Of a stretch of 64,000 bases of DNA, positions 23,547-34,735 are shown one piece after another. The translations under genes and the position numbers were made by a program. The notes beneath the pieces are model-generated. The model saw nothing but the letters and a program-made list of their open reading frames with translations. It was not told where the DNA came from and made no database searches. How positions within the stretch are numbered: the first letter of the stretch is position 1; the number at the start of each line of letters is the position of its first letter. Source of the stretch: Rotaria sordida (lineage: Eukaryota; Rotifera; Eurotatoria; Philodinida; Philodinidae); assembly GCA_905250125.1 (NCBI GenBank), contig CAJNOL010000506.1, positions 46,863 to 110,862 on the forward strand, given 5' to 3'.

Positions 23547-24356
23547 TCAGATACTAGCAATGAAGCATATAGCATGCTGAGCTATATCTGCGTAGAATGT
23601 CCTTTGTTCTTCTGTTGCTTTTGGATCAATTTCCATAGTGACCCATTCGAATCTTCGAAACCCAGCTTTTTTAAAAGTGTTTTCATATGTTTCAGGGCTG
23701 TACCAAAATTGATTGAATGTAAATTCGTTTGGTGTATCAATGTCGAAAGTAAATTTAATGCTTTCGCCATCCTTTGGTCGATCAGAAACAATGAAATTCC
23801 ATCCGTATTTATGATACTTGTGCACATCACTTGTTGAAAAGAAGGGATTGGGTTCGATGCCAATAAGGAAGCCACTACATAGTTCACGAATGCCAGATAT
23901 CATAGTGCATAGGTCCTCGGTCGACCTTGCGTTGCATAGTACATAAGTCGACATGACAAGCGAACATACAAAACTATTGTTTTTCTTGTCCAAACTTGTA
24001 ATGTCTTCCACGTAATACTGCAAGCGTTCACTGTATTGCTTGCTAGCTTCCTTAGCCAAATTGATCATCGTTTTACAGATGTCTAGGCCAATTGCAAGCT
24101 GAACAATGTCATCTTGCACCAATGCTCTTGTAAGACCGCCTTCGCCACATCCTACATCTAAGATTTGTTCAATCGGATGCGGTAATGAACATTGAACTTG
24201 ATCAATCAACCGTTTTAGGTTAAATATGTCGAACAGCTGACGATATTCACCGAGTAGTGAGGATTTCCTGTAGTTATCGGCGAGCGCATCATAATTAATG
24301 ACTGATATCTGTTGTTCATTAGCCAGCAATGGGTGTTGACCCCGTTTGTCGTTCAT
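23547..24356 (-). CDS. Class I SAM-dependent methyltransferase
   Basis: This is an intronless gene of 269 residues, read from ATG at 24356. The glycine-rich SAM-binding motif I is LDVGCGEGG at residues 66-74. An acidic residue at the end of the second strand (LDICKTM, Asp92) fits ribose-hydroxyl binding, and VEDITSLD at about 116-123 fits the motif that contacts adenine. The C-terminal half (YGWNFIVSDRP, FNQFWYSPETYENTFKKAGF) looks like the variable substrate-binding part of small-molecule methyltransferases. The N-terminal YDALADNYRKSS is common in bacterial and fungal enzymes of this group. The substrate cannot be told. Lack of introns and bacterial-like character make horizontal acquisition plausible, as is well known for bdelloids, but only a phylogeny would show it. 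AATAAA follows at 23497-23502 on the coding strand. Confidence 0.88.
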   Translation of the reverse strand: MNDKRGQHPLLANEQQISVINYDALADNYRKSSLLGEYRQLFDIFNLKRLIDQVQCSLPHPIEQILDVGCGEGGLTRALVQDDIVQLAIGLDICKTMINLAKEASKQYSERLQYYVEDITSLDKKNNSFVCSLVMSTYVLCNARSTEDLCTMISGIRELCSGFLIGIEPNPFFSTSDVHKYHKYGWNFIVSDRPKDGESIKFTFDIDTPNEFTFNQFWYSPETYENTFKKAGFRRFEWVTMEIDPKATEEQRTFYADIAQHAICFIASI

Positions 24357-24533
24357 TACCTAGCTGCCTGCTGATTGTCTGTCCTTTATCAATGTACGAC
24401 AGCTAGATAGGTTGGCGTAATGATCAACTGGTGTGTCTAAAAGCTCTAATAACAATGATAACATACTAATTCTATAGAAAGAGTTCGAGAAGTTTGACAA
24501 CGACTTTAAAATTTATCGTTCTTGCATGCAATA

Positions 24534-25445
24534 CTTAGAGCGTACCAAAAGTTCGTGTCTCGACGTTGCTTACCATATAGTAAGCTTTAAGAAACTTTTT
24601 TTCTATATAGTCTGATGGAGAAAAGAATGCTCTATTTTTCTATGCTATTTGATCATAGTTCAACTAATATCATGCTAATAAATTTTCGATAAGACTTTAT
24701 TTTTGTTGTCATTTGTGCTCTAGTAAGATCTGCGTTGCAGTATCCAATCCCTTGATACGTTGTATTGACCACTAAAATATACCATAAGATGCGGCGCGAA
24801 AAGCTCTACAATTTACGTAAGACCGCTTATTTTATAGTTTCACTTTTCGTTTTCAAAATGGACACAATTTTGGGTTATCGAATTTCGACTATGCGAAATT
24901 GATAATTTTTTGATGCATGGCGACTTCCTTTTTTGTTATTTCATCGTTTCGTCATCTGATATGCTTTTATTAAAAGAAAACAAAATACACCACAAGATGC
25001 AGCGCGAAGAGTTCTACAATCTTCATAGTAAAGCTTATTGTAATTGTTTTCAAAAGAAGGAAAATTCTGTGCAACCAATCTTTGCAATGCCCAGAATTTG
25101 GCATCTCAAAACTTTGTTTATTTTCAAAGCACAAAGGGCAACTTTAAAGTAAGTGGTCTTATGTAAATTGTAGAGCTTTTCACGCTGCATCTTATGGTAT
25201 ATTTTAATGGTCAATACAATGTATCAAGGGATTGAATACTGCAATGCAGATCTTACTAGAGCACAAATGACAACAAAAATAAAGTCTTATCGAAAATTTA
25301 TTAGCATGGTATTAGTTGAACTATGATCAAATAGCATAGAAAAATAGAGCATTCTTTTCTCCATCAGACTATATAGAAAAAAAGTTTCTTAAAGCTTACT
25401 ATATAGTAAACAACGTCGAGACACGAACTTTTGGTACGCCCTAAG
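24534..25445. mobile_element. Foldback element with 300-bp arms
   Basis: The arms 24534-24835 and 25145-25445 are inverted near-copies that begin CTTAGAGCGTACCAAAAG. TA flanks both ends. The interior has a further direct copy of the AAGATGCAGCGCGAA segment (about 24995). A similar segment of about 85 bp lies in the element at 54711-55460, so the two elements are related. No transposase is visible. Confidence 0.85.
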
Positions 25446-25447
25446 TA

Positions 25448-26351
25448 CAACAAACTTTACTTTTACGCACACGCTTCTCGAAACGTTTACTTCTCAAATG
25501 ACAAAAACAGCTCTTCTTTTCTCGATTGGTGAAAGATGTTTCTAATAATGGCATCTAATCTCTATCGTACGCATTGTCTCAGATCGTATATCCTTGGAAG
25601 CAGAGGGGTCGAGCAAAAGCTGATCTGTACTGCTCGTAGAAGTTCAGTTGTTCTGAGAACTCCGATGTGTAGGTTGCATAGTCAATACCCGTGCTAACTC
25701 TTATATATTTCAATAATTTCGTATAGAACCGACTGAATATTTCCACTAGCTCAATAATCCTCAGTGAGTTTCGTCCAGAAAATTCACAACCTCTTCACTC
25801 AGTATGCAATTCCTACTTGGCGATGACTCAATCTTTATTATGTCCAGTCTGACTGGTTTTACCAACAGCGTCTCCGAAAATATTTTTCACACACGATACC
25901 TTCATTTCAATTTAACTATCGATTTTAGATTGGAGAAACATCATTACTGTGAGAAGGGGCCGTAATACTCTTAATCATTGTGATGATCATATGAGCAATA
26001 TTGCTAGAGGAAGGATCTTTCGAAAGGAGTTGTATCAATGTGGTCTTCAGAAAGTAGTGGGCGCAGCATATTTTTCAAACATATTTTGGCATCATTTTGT
26101 AGCTCTTGACAAACTTTATCTACCCAAAAGAAGTATCGCTTTTTCCACGTGAAAGATTGTCGTGATTATAAACACTACAACGAACTATCATGGTTCATAT
26201 TTGTTCTAAAAAGCTGTTAGCGCAATCCCTTGCGGGATTAAAAATGTGAAACACGATGGACCTATTGTTACTAATTAAATAGACATCGTTTTGTTCCATT
26301 TCTTCAAGATAGATTTGTAGCTTACCATTTGTTTGATGCTTCAAAACTACA
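25448..26351. other. Non-coding stretch
   Basis: No gene is supported. AAAATGTGAAACACGATG near 26239 has a loose inverse (ATCGTGTTTCACA) near 27366, on the other side of the minisatellite, so both may belong to one older element. Confidence 0.35.
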
Positions 26352-27308
26352 GTTTCTCTGTCACGGTTTGTGATGGGTATTGGGGTTTCTCTGTCACGGT
26401 CTGTGATGGGTCCGGAAGTTCTCTGTCACGGTCTGTGATGGGTATTGGGGTTTCTCTGTCACGGTCTGTGATGAGTACTAGCGTTTCTCTGTCACGGTCT
26501 GTGATGGGTATTGAGGTTTCTCTGTCAGGGTCTGTGATGGGTATTGGGGTTTCTCTGTCACGGTCTGTGATGGGTCCGGAGGTTCTCTGTTACGGTCTGT
26601 GATGGATACTAGGGTTTCTCTGCCACGGTCTGTGATGGGTATTGAGGTTTCTCTGTCACGGTCTGTGATGGGTCCGATGATTCTCTGTCACGGTCTGTGA
26701 TGGGTCCGATGATTCTCTGTCACGGTCTGTGATGGGTCCGGAGGTTCTCTGTCACGGTCTGTGATGGATACTAGGGTTTCTGTCACGGTCTATGATGGGT
26801 ATTGAGGTTTCTCTGTCACGGTCTGTGATGGGTCCGATGGTTCTCTGTCATGGTCTGTGATGGTGTCTGGAGTTCTCTGTCACGGTCTGTGATGGGTCCA
26901 CAGGTTGTCTGTCATGGTCTGTGATGGGTCCAGAGGTTCTCTGTCACGGTCTGTGGTGGGTATTTGGTTCCTCTGTCACGCTCTGTGATGGGTTCAGAGG
27001 TTCTCTGTCACGGTCTGTGATGGGTCCAGAGCTTCTCTGTCACGGTCTGTGATGGGTATTTGGTTCCTCTGTCACGGTCTGTGATGGGTTCAGAGGTTCT
27101 CTGTCACGGTCTGTGATGGGTCCAGATGTTCTCTGTCACGGTCTGTGATGGGTCCAGAGCTTCTCTGTCACGGTCTGTGATGCGTATTTGGTTCCTCTGT
27201 CACGGTCTGTGATGGGTATTTGGTTCCTCTGTCACGGTCTGTGATGGATATTTGGTTCCTCTGTCACGGTCTGTGATGGGTATGAAATTTCTCTGTCACG
27301 GTCTGTGG
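26352..27308 (+). repeat. Minisatellite of 31-33 bp, about 30 copies
   Basis: The core CTCTGTCACGGTCTGTGATGG repeats with a period of 31-33 bp. Each unit holds TCAC-GGTCT-GTGA, a small inverted repeat. Variation is concentrated in the segment between cores (GTATTGGGG, GTCCGGAG, GTCCAGAG, ATACTAGGG, GTATTTGGTTC). It ends at a G-rich run (27309-27330). Blocks of the same variant cluster, as expected from local duplication. The frame across part of it reflects the 33-bp units and is not a gene. Confidence 0.92.
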
Positions 27309-27330
27309 GGGGGAGGGGGGGGTGGGTGCA

Positions 27331-29442
27331 AATTTCTGCCCCTAAACACTTCAACACTCCTTTCAGATCGTGTTTCACAAAAGGACTACTAGGTTATAGT
27401 ATAGAATGTAGTAAATGATCTTCATGAAAATCACTCATGGGCAGCGAGAGAGGTTCAGAGATATAGGAAAAAACATAAGTCATACGATAGACATGTTTTC
27501 TGAAGAGATTTTCATTGAAGACTGATTTGTAGACAAATTGTTCCCCGTCCTTTTCCCAAAATACTCAGAATTCAAAGTTCTACAAATGCTGAAAATCTCA
27601 TGGACATCAGTGATCAGTTTTGTATACTCGTTTTAGAGCTCATGTTACGTTCAGGCTGAAAATTGAACTCTTTCACAGCACTCTATCGAAAGACGACTGA
27701 AGATTGGAAAAGAACTAAATACACTAGTCTATACATTATGGTTAGCATTTTACCAAAAAATGTTCCGAAATCTGACAGAATTCTACGTACGTGAGGAATG
27801 TTGAGCACAACATATGACTTTTTCACTACAGTCGGCTATAGAACATAATTCGGGATTACCTTATATATTAGTAGAAACACTTTGAATCTATTGTTATTGT
27901 ATCCTTACATGGACACTATATGTATACATTTATATATTTAACATGATTGAAATCGATGCCTAATTGCTATCTTATGATGTGCAACAATGTATTAGAAAAT
28001 ATGCTGTTTCGTGTTTTCTCAGTTTTTGCATAGTACTGTGTATAGTAAACTTCTATATCAGTGATATAGCGATATACCAAATCTACTACCCTCGTGCGAT
28101 ATGTATACATGTAAAAATTCGCATTATGATGCACTGAATAACAAGAAGATGCCAGATGGAACAGCACTTCGGTGCCATTTTCTGAATTTTGTTTTTTGGT
28201 TGATATCAGCATTTCTTGAATTCAAAAAAGTTCAGTCGAAAAGTCTACAATCTTTTTGGCTTCTGTACTTGCTGTCTGAAACTTTAAAAAAGTTCCATTC
28301 AAAACCTATTTTTTTTAGAGTGTGTGCAGTGATAGGAAAAAAACCGGTACTTCTAAATCATGAGAAAAGCTATTATAGACCAAATGATAGTATTTTATGG
28401 TCTCAGAAAAAAAACTATGTTGCCGATTGAAAGTGTATAGGAGTTTTTCATGAATAGTGTCAAAATAGTGGGGTCTTCCATTGCTAAAAGTTTCAGCTTG
28501 GCTTCTGATACTTTGATGTAAATACCGACAATAAACAGATTACCGTTTTACTTTTGTTCATATGATATTCACTAAAATACAAATAAAAGAATATCCTTCT
28601 CTTTCTATTAGTATCTTATTATTATATAACGCCCACACGCGTTTGTTCTTTTAACTTTTATTTAATTTTTTCTCTTTCTCTTACTCTTAATACAGAATAG
28701 AAACTATGTAACGCACACTATGAATGAGAGAAACAATAGAAAACTTTCGCATTATACTGTATCGTGCAATATCCTTGTATCTTCTTACTAATATTCCTAT
28801 CTTTTTACGTTCTTAGTCACTTACATAAAAGTAGAAAACATATCTATCACCTACGTTTATTATTTGTTAACGTTTTGGAACAATAAACTATATATATTTT
28901 AAAAAAGAGTATTTCATTACCATGAGGTTGCATTTTGTGCATTGTTACAAAAGTTGTAAAATGCATTCATTTCTCTTCAAGGCTACCTTCTGTCGCGTTC
29001 TTTTACTCTCTTCAACACTTATCCTGAATTGAAATAGAACATGTATAAGAATAAAAATTCTTTGTTTTTCATCGATACGCGTCGACTGTCGCTCAGTTAC
29101 GGAGACGCGAATCGCTCTTTAGAAAAAAGGTGGGTGGATATCTTTCGAATAATTTTTAATAGGAATAAGGTAGAGAACTGCGGTTTTCACCGTTGGAAAC
29201 AGGAGATGAAAATGCATCGAACTGTATGTTATACGCTGATTTGATCTAGTGTTTTCTTGGACTAAAGTTAGTATCTTTGAAAACAAACATAGTACGATAG
29301 TTGGCTAAAATAAATCTCAGGTAGTCAAATGTGCATTTGAACCGTGCATCGAAGGACTACAAAACTATTCGATGCCTAGACTTTAAGATATGACCGTTCA
29401 CAAGTTGTATGAATTTTGCTCGAATCTTGCGACTGATTTTAG
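27331..29442. other. Non-coding stretch
   Basis: No gene is supported. Bases near 28200-28320 contain AAAAAGTTCAGTCGAAAAGT and end TTTTTTTTAGAG, so a remnant of the CTCTGTAAAAAA element family is present. A weak hairpin (GCATTTTGTGCATTG...AAATGC) lies near 28930-28970. Confidence 0.4.
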
Positions 29443-30058
29443 CGTGCTCAAAAAGTGAGTGCACTCTGGAGTCGGTCAGTATCTCCGGCCGGCCGACTGT
29501 TTACATAATAACTTTTGATAGGAGGGTCCAATCGCGATGAGATTTTTTGCACAGTTTTGTCTCAACGATATCTTGGTCGAGCTCGAAGATGAGAAGGATT
29601 AATCCAGCCGATGCTGCAGGATTGGAAAGATGGTCATTATTCTCTATGCCTTCCTATGCGAAAATCGACCTATCTCCGCTTTCGTGAAAAACTTTTCCTA
29701 TCATAGTCAAATAAAACTCCAACTATTATATACCATTCGATAGAGAATTTCATGAGCTACAAAATGGCATATAACTCATAAAGAAACAAGAAGTTTAGAG
29801 TTGAGCAGTAATCAATAGAAATCGAGTTATAGGAAAAACGACTTTCTTAGGGTAAATTAAGGCGAAGGGTTCAAATCTGAGCTGTATTCGCTCCGAAACT
29901 CTATTGATTGAGCAGTGACCAATAGAAGTCAAGTATTTATAGATAAGGTTTGCCAGGATAATTTTTATATTCCCATATTCTAGAACGACTCATCTGTCTC
30001 ATTCACTTTTTGAAGTATATATAACTCTCGAATTTAAATCTCAGGTTTCCACATTTAT
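29443..30058 (+). repeat. Dispersed repeat family A, copy 3
   Basis: It starts GTGCTCAAAAAGTGAGTGC and ends GGTTTCCACATTTAT. It shares GGTAAATTAAGGCGAAGG with copy 2, so these two form one subfamily. Confidence 0.8.
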
Positions 30059-30318
30059 GTTTAATATAACAATTCTTGCAAAAAAATAGCTTGTTCGCGT
30101 TGTCGTATATTTCATAAGAGAACAACTTTCCAATGTTTTCTTTACTTGGGTCAGTCGAAAAATAGTGACTTTAGCGTTTTATTTCTTCACTGGAAGCTTA
30201 AGTAAATTTTTTCCCAATATATACTTGTATCACCAATATTGCTCGATACTTCTTCAATATATCATCATTCACCGGTTACTTCTCTTATATGAGAAAAGTT
30301 CGATGAAAGCTATAAACG

Positions 30319-32142
30319 ATTACACGACATTTGCGCGCATGACATTTGCGCGCCGACACTTACGAGCCGACATTTTCGCGCACGACACTTGCGCGCACGA
30401 CACTTACGCGCGTGACATTTGCGCGCAAAATGATTTCTTTTCATGAAATGAGTCTTCGTTTGGGTTTGAGTGTGATGATGGCGGAAGGTGGGTGTCACTG
30501 CGATGGGGGAGCAGCAGTTCAAGACAATCCTTCATGCATCTTCACTACCCTAGGGAAAATCTTTGATGTTTCTATGTCTGATCCTTAACGAATCCAATCA
30601 GGATCCTTCAAGAATTCGCTGTTTTTTCCTGAGGAAACGACTAAATCCTGAAAGAAGCGTATAGCCACACAATTTCAAGATTCTGATAGGATTCCTAGCA
30701 GGATCCAATCAGGATTCTGAACAGATTCCATCCGAAGTGCAAGAAATCTTGAAAGAATCATCTCTATTATTCCTGTAAAGATACTCAGCAGGATTAAGCT
30801 TGAATCTTTGTAGGATCCCGCATTCATGATTTCGAAAAATATCTTGATAGAAACCTGGATAGATCATAAATAGGTCCCTGCCTAAACGTGCGAAGGCCAA
30901 TAAAAGTGAGCTCCGCATGTAAACTCCAAATTTGGAGCTCAATTTTCTTCTCAATCCTTCTGTTATGATTTATAGCACCACCAAGAGTACTGGTAGCATT
31001 ACCTTGGATGCCAGAGGCATTTCCTGGGATCCCACTAACATTGCCTAGGATGCTAATATCAATTCTCTCGGCTGCTATGGGCACCACCTGAGATGCTACA
31101 GGCATCGCCTGGGATGCTATAAGCCCGACGCAAAATGCTACTAGCGTCGTAGGTAACGCCTCTGGCACCCAAGAAGATGCCTCTAGGATTCCCGGTAATG
31201 GCTCTAGCGTCCCAGGAAATGCTTCTAGCATCATAGAGAATGCTTTTAGCAACCTAGTAAATGCTTCTAGCATCATAGAGAATGCTTTTAGCAACCTAGT
31301 AAATGCTTCTAGCATGAAGGAGAAGGCTTCTAGCATCACAGAGAATGCTACTAGCACCTCAGGGAATGTTACCAGCATCACAGTGAATGCTAATGGGATT
31401 CCAGGGAATGCTACTAGCATCAAAGCGAATGCTTCTAACAGTCCAGGAAATGCTAACAGCAACCCAGGGAATGCTACTGGGATCCCAGGGAATGCTTCAA
31501 GCATCCCACTGAATGCCACTAGCATTCCAGGGAACGCTATCAGCATCACAGGTTATGGCTCTAGCATCTTAGGCGATGCTATTAGTATTCGAGAAAATGC
31601 CAGTAGCATCCCAGAAAATGCTACTAGCATTCTAGGTGGTGCTATGAACCATAGCAGAGGGACTGAGAAGAAAATGAGCTCCAAATTTAGACTTTTCGCA
31701 ATTTGGAGTCTACGCAGTTTGGAGCTTACGTTTCTTGATCGCGTGCGAAACCCTGGAAAAACGAATTATCAAGAACTGCGGCAGGATCTTGAAGAAAACC
31801 TGACAAGATCCTTGAAGTCCAGGATCCTGAAAGATTCGTCCAGGATTTCTCAATGAATGGTCAGAATTGAGACTAGGGTAATACTTAACCCTCACACCCA
31901 CACGCACAGCCAGCATCTATTTCCTAAGCCACATCCATAGTCATATCCAACCCAGAACGAAGCCAAGCGCAGAAAAAAATCATTTTGCGCGCAAGTGTCG
32001 CACGCCTAAGTGTCGTGCGCGAAAATTTCGTTGCGCGAAAGTGCCGCTGCGCGGAAGAGTCGTGCGCGCAAGTGTCGTGCGCGAAAATGTCGGCGCGCAA
32101 GTGTCGGCGCGCAAATGTCACGCGCGCAAATGTCGTGTCACG
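30319..32142. mobile_element. Composite foldback element with repeat-built arms
   Basis: The element of 1.82 kb is flanked by the direct repeat GCTATAAACG (30309-30318 and 32143-32152). Going inward, each arm has three layers in mirrored order. The first is GC-rich tandem units of about 15 bp (CGACACTTGCGCG and variants). The second is AGGATC/GAAAGATTC-type repeats. The third, after a module with CTCCAAATTTGGAGC, is an array of 21-bp units with CTAGCAT. Because 21 bp is a multiple of three, long open frames run through the centre on both strands with seven-residue repeats. I regard them as by-products. It sits in a decayed mariner transposase gene. Confidence 0.85.
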
Positions 32143-32152
32143 GCTATAAACG

Positions 32153-32850
32153 TATGTTTCAAATGACCAAAGAAGATTTTCGATTTTTACATCAAAGTGG
32201 ATACTGCACTTCATATCGAACGAAAAGTTTTTCATCATTATTGATATTCTGTTTTTGGTGATCAAGCTCGAACTCGCTATACAGTTATTAGATATTCAAA
32301 ATGCGTTGGTGGAGGTGGAAAATAGATCGAAGATGAATGACGAGCTGGTCGACTGGTAAGCGAGACAACATCTGAAAATATTGAAGAAGTTCATGGTTTT
32401 ATTGATGATAATTGTCATAATACAATTGATGAAATACAAGTCAAAACTAGGCTGAATCACGATGCAATCATACGAATTATTTCTTAACATCTAAAGCTAT
32501 AAAATAATTACTGCTTGCTAGAAACCTAACCGGTTGATAGGTGGTCAGCGGGTTGAACGGGTTCGGATGCGTCAAGAAAACTTGGCAGAATTAGAACAAG
32601 GGACGCAGCACTTATATATGGTGGTGGCACTCGGTGATTTACGGTTTTATCATAAACGATTTGAGCGAATGTTGTTCAATGCTGCCTAGAGAGCAAAAGG
32701 GGACACTCTACCAACTGTGGTTCGACGCAGTCACTCTAGACCAACTATAATACCTGATTCGACGCCTTTCTATCTCCTCTTTCTCATGGTAAAAAAGTTC
32801 CAGCTATCCATCGTGTTTCTATTAAAAGCTATTCTAACAATACTTACCTG
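32153..32850 (+). pseudogene. Mariner-like transposase, decayed
   Basis: Translation in pieces gives a recognisable mariner transposase. The pieces are an N-terminal helix-turn-helix part (FYIKV..ALHIE, then VFGDQARTRYTVIRYSK), the linker SETTSENIEEVHGFIDD and IDEIQVKTRLNHDAI, then RVRMRQENLAELEQGT. After these comes GDLRFYHK, at the place where the first catalytic Asp is normally found in a GDE.W.YH context. At least five in-frame stops interrupt it, and the region after about 32700 is frameshifted, so it cannot be active. The foldback at 30319-32142 is inserted at or near its 5' end. The reading is from motif recognition. Confidence 0.75.
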
Positions 32851-33578
32851 CCTTTTTTGAAATGGGCAGTCGTTGCATGTATAGTGATGGCAAAGAGTTC
32901 CGTGATACTTGAAAATTTGTTGTAACTACTTTTTGTTCGATTTGACCTGATTTGTTACATGTACAATGTATATATGGGCAAAATCATTTGTTAGCAACGT
33001 GACTTCGGAAAATTAAAATATGTGTATCTCGAGATAATGAGCTCTCTTAGATCTAATTTTTTATATGTTGTATGGACATTAAGTTACTCTAGATACCCTA
33101 AAAAAATTAGCGCTATGGAGCTTTGTTTACAGGAGCTACTGGTAAAAAACTACCGTTAGCGACATGACACAAAAAAGGACATCGATTTCCACTTCGTGTA
33201 TTTTAGTTTTTTATAACTCCCAATTCATACACAATTTTAGAAAACTAAATAGGGCATTTCATAGACGACTTATAAGGCTATAAAGTCTATATCCAAAATT
33301 TTTCTGAGTATGTCTAGATTTTTTGAAAAAAACCGATTTATTTGTCGTTAGCGACGTGACACAGTACGATTACACAATCGAGATGATACTCTTGTAACCA
33401 ACTGAAAAGTTCAAAATCGACTTCAAACGTTACAAATCATTACTCAGAATCTCTACATGATGATAAGAGAAAAGTTTTCGCTTCTTCACTTTTCAGGGTC
33501 TCTGAAAAACCGGTTTTTCGGATGAAACTTTTCAGAGTCCAATCTTGCTGAAAATTTTACCATAGGTGCAGTTTGTGC
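32851..33578. other. Non-coding stretch after the mariner remnant
   Basis: No gene is supported. The phrase GTTAGC(A/G)ACGTGAC and variants recur near 32992, 33156 and 33346, so a diverged tandem repeat with a unit near 170-190 bp is possible. Confidence 0.35.
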
Positions 33579-33586
33579 CCTAGACC

Positions 33587-34054
33587 CAAGGGGGAAAAAG
33601 CTGATTTAAATCAAAAAAATCAGAAAAAAAATCAAAAAAATCAAAAAAACCAAAAAAATCAATAAAATCAATAAAATCAAAAAAATCTTTAATCTCTGTT
33701 GTTCAAAACATCAATCAAGGGTGGAACAGCTGAAATCAGATTTTTTGATTTCCGTGATGTTTTTGATTTTTTTGATTTTGTTGATTTTTTGTTTGATTTT
33801 TCTGATTTTTTTGATTTTTATGATTTTTATGATTTCGGTTTTGATTTTTTTGATTTTTATGATTTTTATGATTTCTGTTTTGATTTTTTTGTTTTCTTTT
33901 TTCATTTTTTTTGATTTAAAATCAATTGATTTAAATCAAAAAAATCAAAAAAAAAATCAAAAAAATCAGAAAAATCAAAATATCAAAAAAAAAATCAAAA
34001 AAATCAAAAAATCAAAAAAATCAAAAAAATCTGATTTCAGCTGTTTCCCCCTTG
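33587..34054. mobile_element. hAT-like non-autonomous element with TGATTTTTT interior
   Basis: The terminal inverted repeat is CAAGGGGGAAA and its complement. The 8-bp direct repeat CCTAGACC flanks it (33579-33586, 34055-34062). An 8-bp target duplication with CA(A/G)GGG-type ends is typical of hAT transposons. The interior is almost entirely ATCAAAAAA repeats, then TTTTTGATT repeats, then ATCAAAAAA again, so it is self-complementary. No transposase is present. Confidence 0.82.
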
Positions 34055-34123
34055 CCTAGACCCTATCCTGAAGTTTTCAGGTTTTTTTCTCATATGGTTA
34101 GCGAGATATTCGCTAGTTACTTT

Positions 34124-34160
34124 TTAATTAATTAATTAATTAATTAATTTTAATTAATAA
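34124..34160. repeat. TTAA tandem repeat
   Basis: A microsatellite of AATT/TTAA units, about seven copies followed by TTTTAATTAA. Confidence 0.85.
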
Positions 34161-34162
34161 CC

Positions 34163-34734
34163 ATGTGAAAGACCAAACATTTTCACATAAGCCTATGCCA
34201 AAAGAATTTATTCAAAAAATTCACTCCTATAGAGAATCAGTCTCAAATGAAAGGTGCAAATGTCCTATTCTGCCTGATTTTGCCGATATATGCTGCAAGC
34301 TCCACATGCTAACAACTAAGCGAAATATTATTAATTCTTGTAGGGAATAAGTTCACCAAAAAAATACCTCTAGCAGCAAAAAGTTCTGTGACACTTCCAG
34401 TAAGGCTTAACCGCTGATTTTTTGGCACTTTGAAGAACACCATTGGAAAGAGAATGAAAAATGACCTACTTTCTACATCATATCCATTTCGAAATAATGT
34501 AGGGTAAAATTCTGAAAAAAGCCAGTTTTCATAGAGTTTTGCATATTCCATTCGAAAAGTTTTTGAAAGTCCCTAGCAGACAAGTGAATTAATATTTCCT
34601 TGGTTTCTATCTTGAAGAGGTATCTTATCTGAACAAAACAGGATATCAACCGGCCTTTCGAGTTTGAAATGGAAGAGGGATGCTACGAGAAAAGAAATAG
34701 TGTCATTTTTCCAGTATTCACAGCGAAAATCATT
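34163..34734. other. Non-coding stretch
   Basis: No gene, array or inverted repeat is supported. The short frames are not persuasive. Confidence 0.3.
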
Positions 34735-34735
34735 G

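Noticed and set aside
26352..27308. CRISPR-like array of regularly spaced repeats
   Set aside because: The unit is a continuous 31-33 bp tandem repeat without unique spacers of constant length, in a eukaryotic context.
30824..31856. Long reading frames on both strands with seven-residue repeats
   Set aside because: They result from a 21-bp tandem repeat, a multiple of three, in a palindromic element. Frames open on both strands at once and start inside the array, so coding is unlikely.
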